Of a stretch of DNA of 64,000 nucleotides, positions 63,373 through 64,000 are shown piece after piece. The translations under genes and the position numbers were made by a program. The DNA lies in NCBI GenBank assembly GCA_963783695.1, contig CAWAOM010000001.1, positions 806,001 through 870,000 on the forward strand, read 5' to 3'. The notes beneath the pieces are model-generated. The model was not told where the DNA came from. It worked only from the letters and a program-made list of their open reading frames with translations, and made no database searches. The DNA is from BM003 sp963783695 (GTDB lineage Bacteria > Pseudomonadota > Gammaproteobacteria > Steroidobacterales > BM003). The stretch's first letter is position 1. Each line of letters opens with the position of its first letter.

Positions 63373-64000
63373 TCAGCCCGGCGGTCCGCCGAAGCGGGTG
63401 TCCAGCGCGCTCCGGGCCGGCAAGAGCCCGCCCCCGGCCGCCTGCAGATTTTGATCGATCCACGCCTCGGACGGCGGTACCAGCCGATGGTAGATCGCGC
63501 CACACAGGTCAAACGCCCGCTGGGCCGGCCAGTCGGTCGGCCATAACTCGCCTGGCAGTCGCGGATCGCGCAACACCGCACGCCTGTATTCATGCACGAG
63601 GAGAATGCGGGCCAGCATCGACATTCGCGGATCGGGCGCGCGCAACCTCGATAGCGCCACCAGCCACGGCGAAAAGCGCTCGATAAAACCGGCGTAGCGC
63701 GCACCGACTTCCGCCAGCGGAAGACCCTGCTGCAACAGTTCGCGAAGTTGCCCCGGCATTACACCGGCACCTGGCGTAGCGATCCAGTCGATCATCAGCC
63801 CGGCGCTCTCACCACGCCGCAAAGCCGACAGCGCGTCCTCGTCGTATCGTGGACTGGCCAGCAATCCTGCGGCTACCGGCGTATAACCGAGCCAGCGCAA
63901 TTCACGCTTCAGGCGCTCGCGACTGGCGGAAGGTCCGCGCAACAGTTGCACCAGGCTCCACTTGCCGTCCCAATGCGGCTTGGGTGGACCGTAAATTTTC
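63373..64000 (-). CDS. paaX: PaaX-type phenylacetate regulator, C-terminal part (runs off right edge)
   Basis: The frame is open to the right edge, so only the C-terminal part is seen. It reads through WDGKWSLVQLLRGPSASRERLKRELRWLGYTPVAAGLLASPR and ends with HEYRRAVLRDPRLPGELWPTDWP followed by a ...IYHRL motif, typical of PaaX C-terminal domains. PaaX is the repressor relieved by phenylacetyl-CoA. It lies 102 bases upstream of paaG on the same strand. Confidence 0.88.
   Translation of the reverse strand, partial: KIYGPPKPHWDGKWSLVQLLRGPSASRERLKRELRWLGYTPVAAGLLASPRYDEDALSALRRGESAGLMIDWIATPGAGVMPGQLRELLQQGLPLAEVGARYAGFIERFSPWLVALSRLRAPDPRMSMLARILLVHEYRRAVLRDPRLPGELWPTDWPAQRAFDLCGAIYHRLVPPSEAWIDQNLQAAGGGLLPARSALDTRFGGPPG

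Overview
The window is GC-rich, densely coded chromosomal DNA from a gammaproteobacterium. I infer a marine or sediment lineage. The evidence is the uvrC-pgsA-tRNA-Gly order, an Escherichia-type NADP isocitrate dehydrogenase, a sortase and sortase-target pair of the marine proteobacterial type, an AbgT transporter, and a TolB-like/TPR membrane sensor. No integrase, transposase, phage module or CRISPR array was seen.

Left part (1-13,300): scattered single genes. These include several alpha/beta hydrolases or lipases, a DUF885 protein divergent from an AbgT transporter, a TolB/TPR sensor split by a single-base frameshift, a flavin-monooxygenase remnant, and an unrecognised three-TM protein. A tRNA-Leu(UAA) closes this part.

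Middle (13,385-45,260): accessory-looking DNA. It holds a secreted FG-GAP protein with its partner, a decayed aldehyde dehydrogenase pseudogene, an octaheme cytochrome-TPR protein divergent from a very large MscS-family channel, a MEST-like hydrolase, DUF3014 and TonB-like envelope proteins, a P-type cation ATPase, the sortase and its VIT/vWA target, small secreted or membrane proteins, a cysteine hydrolase, and a MarR-hydrolase operon with a dyad in its promoter. This stretch lies between tRNA-Leu(UAA) and tRNA-Gly(GCC), which sit in one cluster downstream of pgsA in Escherichia coli.

Right part (45,263-49,841): core housekeeping genes on the minus strand: tRNA-Gly, pgsA, uvrC, a family 5 type uracil-DNA glycosylase, and icd.

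Far right (49,928-64,000): an aromatic catabolism region. A paa operon (paaG-I-J-A-B-C-D-E, with a PaaX-type regulator cut by the window edge) encodes the epoxidase and most of the lower phenylacetyl-CoA pathway. PaaZ lies at the far end. Between them are a fused alpha-beta E1 and an E2 of a 2-oxoacid dehydrogenase, a HisC-like aminotransferase and a divergent Lrp/AsnC regulator. No phenylacetate-CoA ligase is visible. The simplest reading is that an aromatic amino acid is transaminated, oxidatively decarboxylated straight to phenylacetyl-CoA, and fed into the paa ring-opening pathway. This is the most interesting hypothesis in the window.
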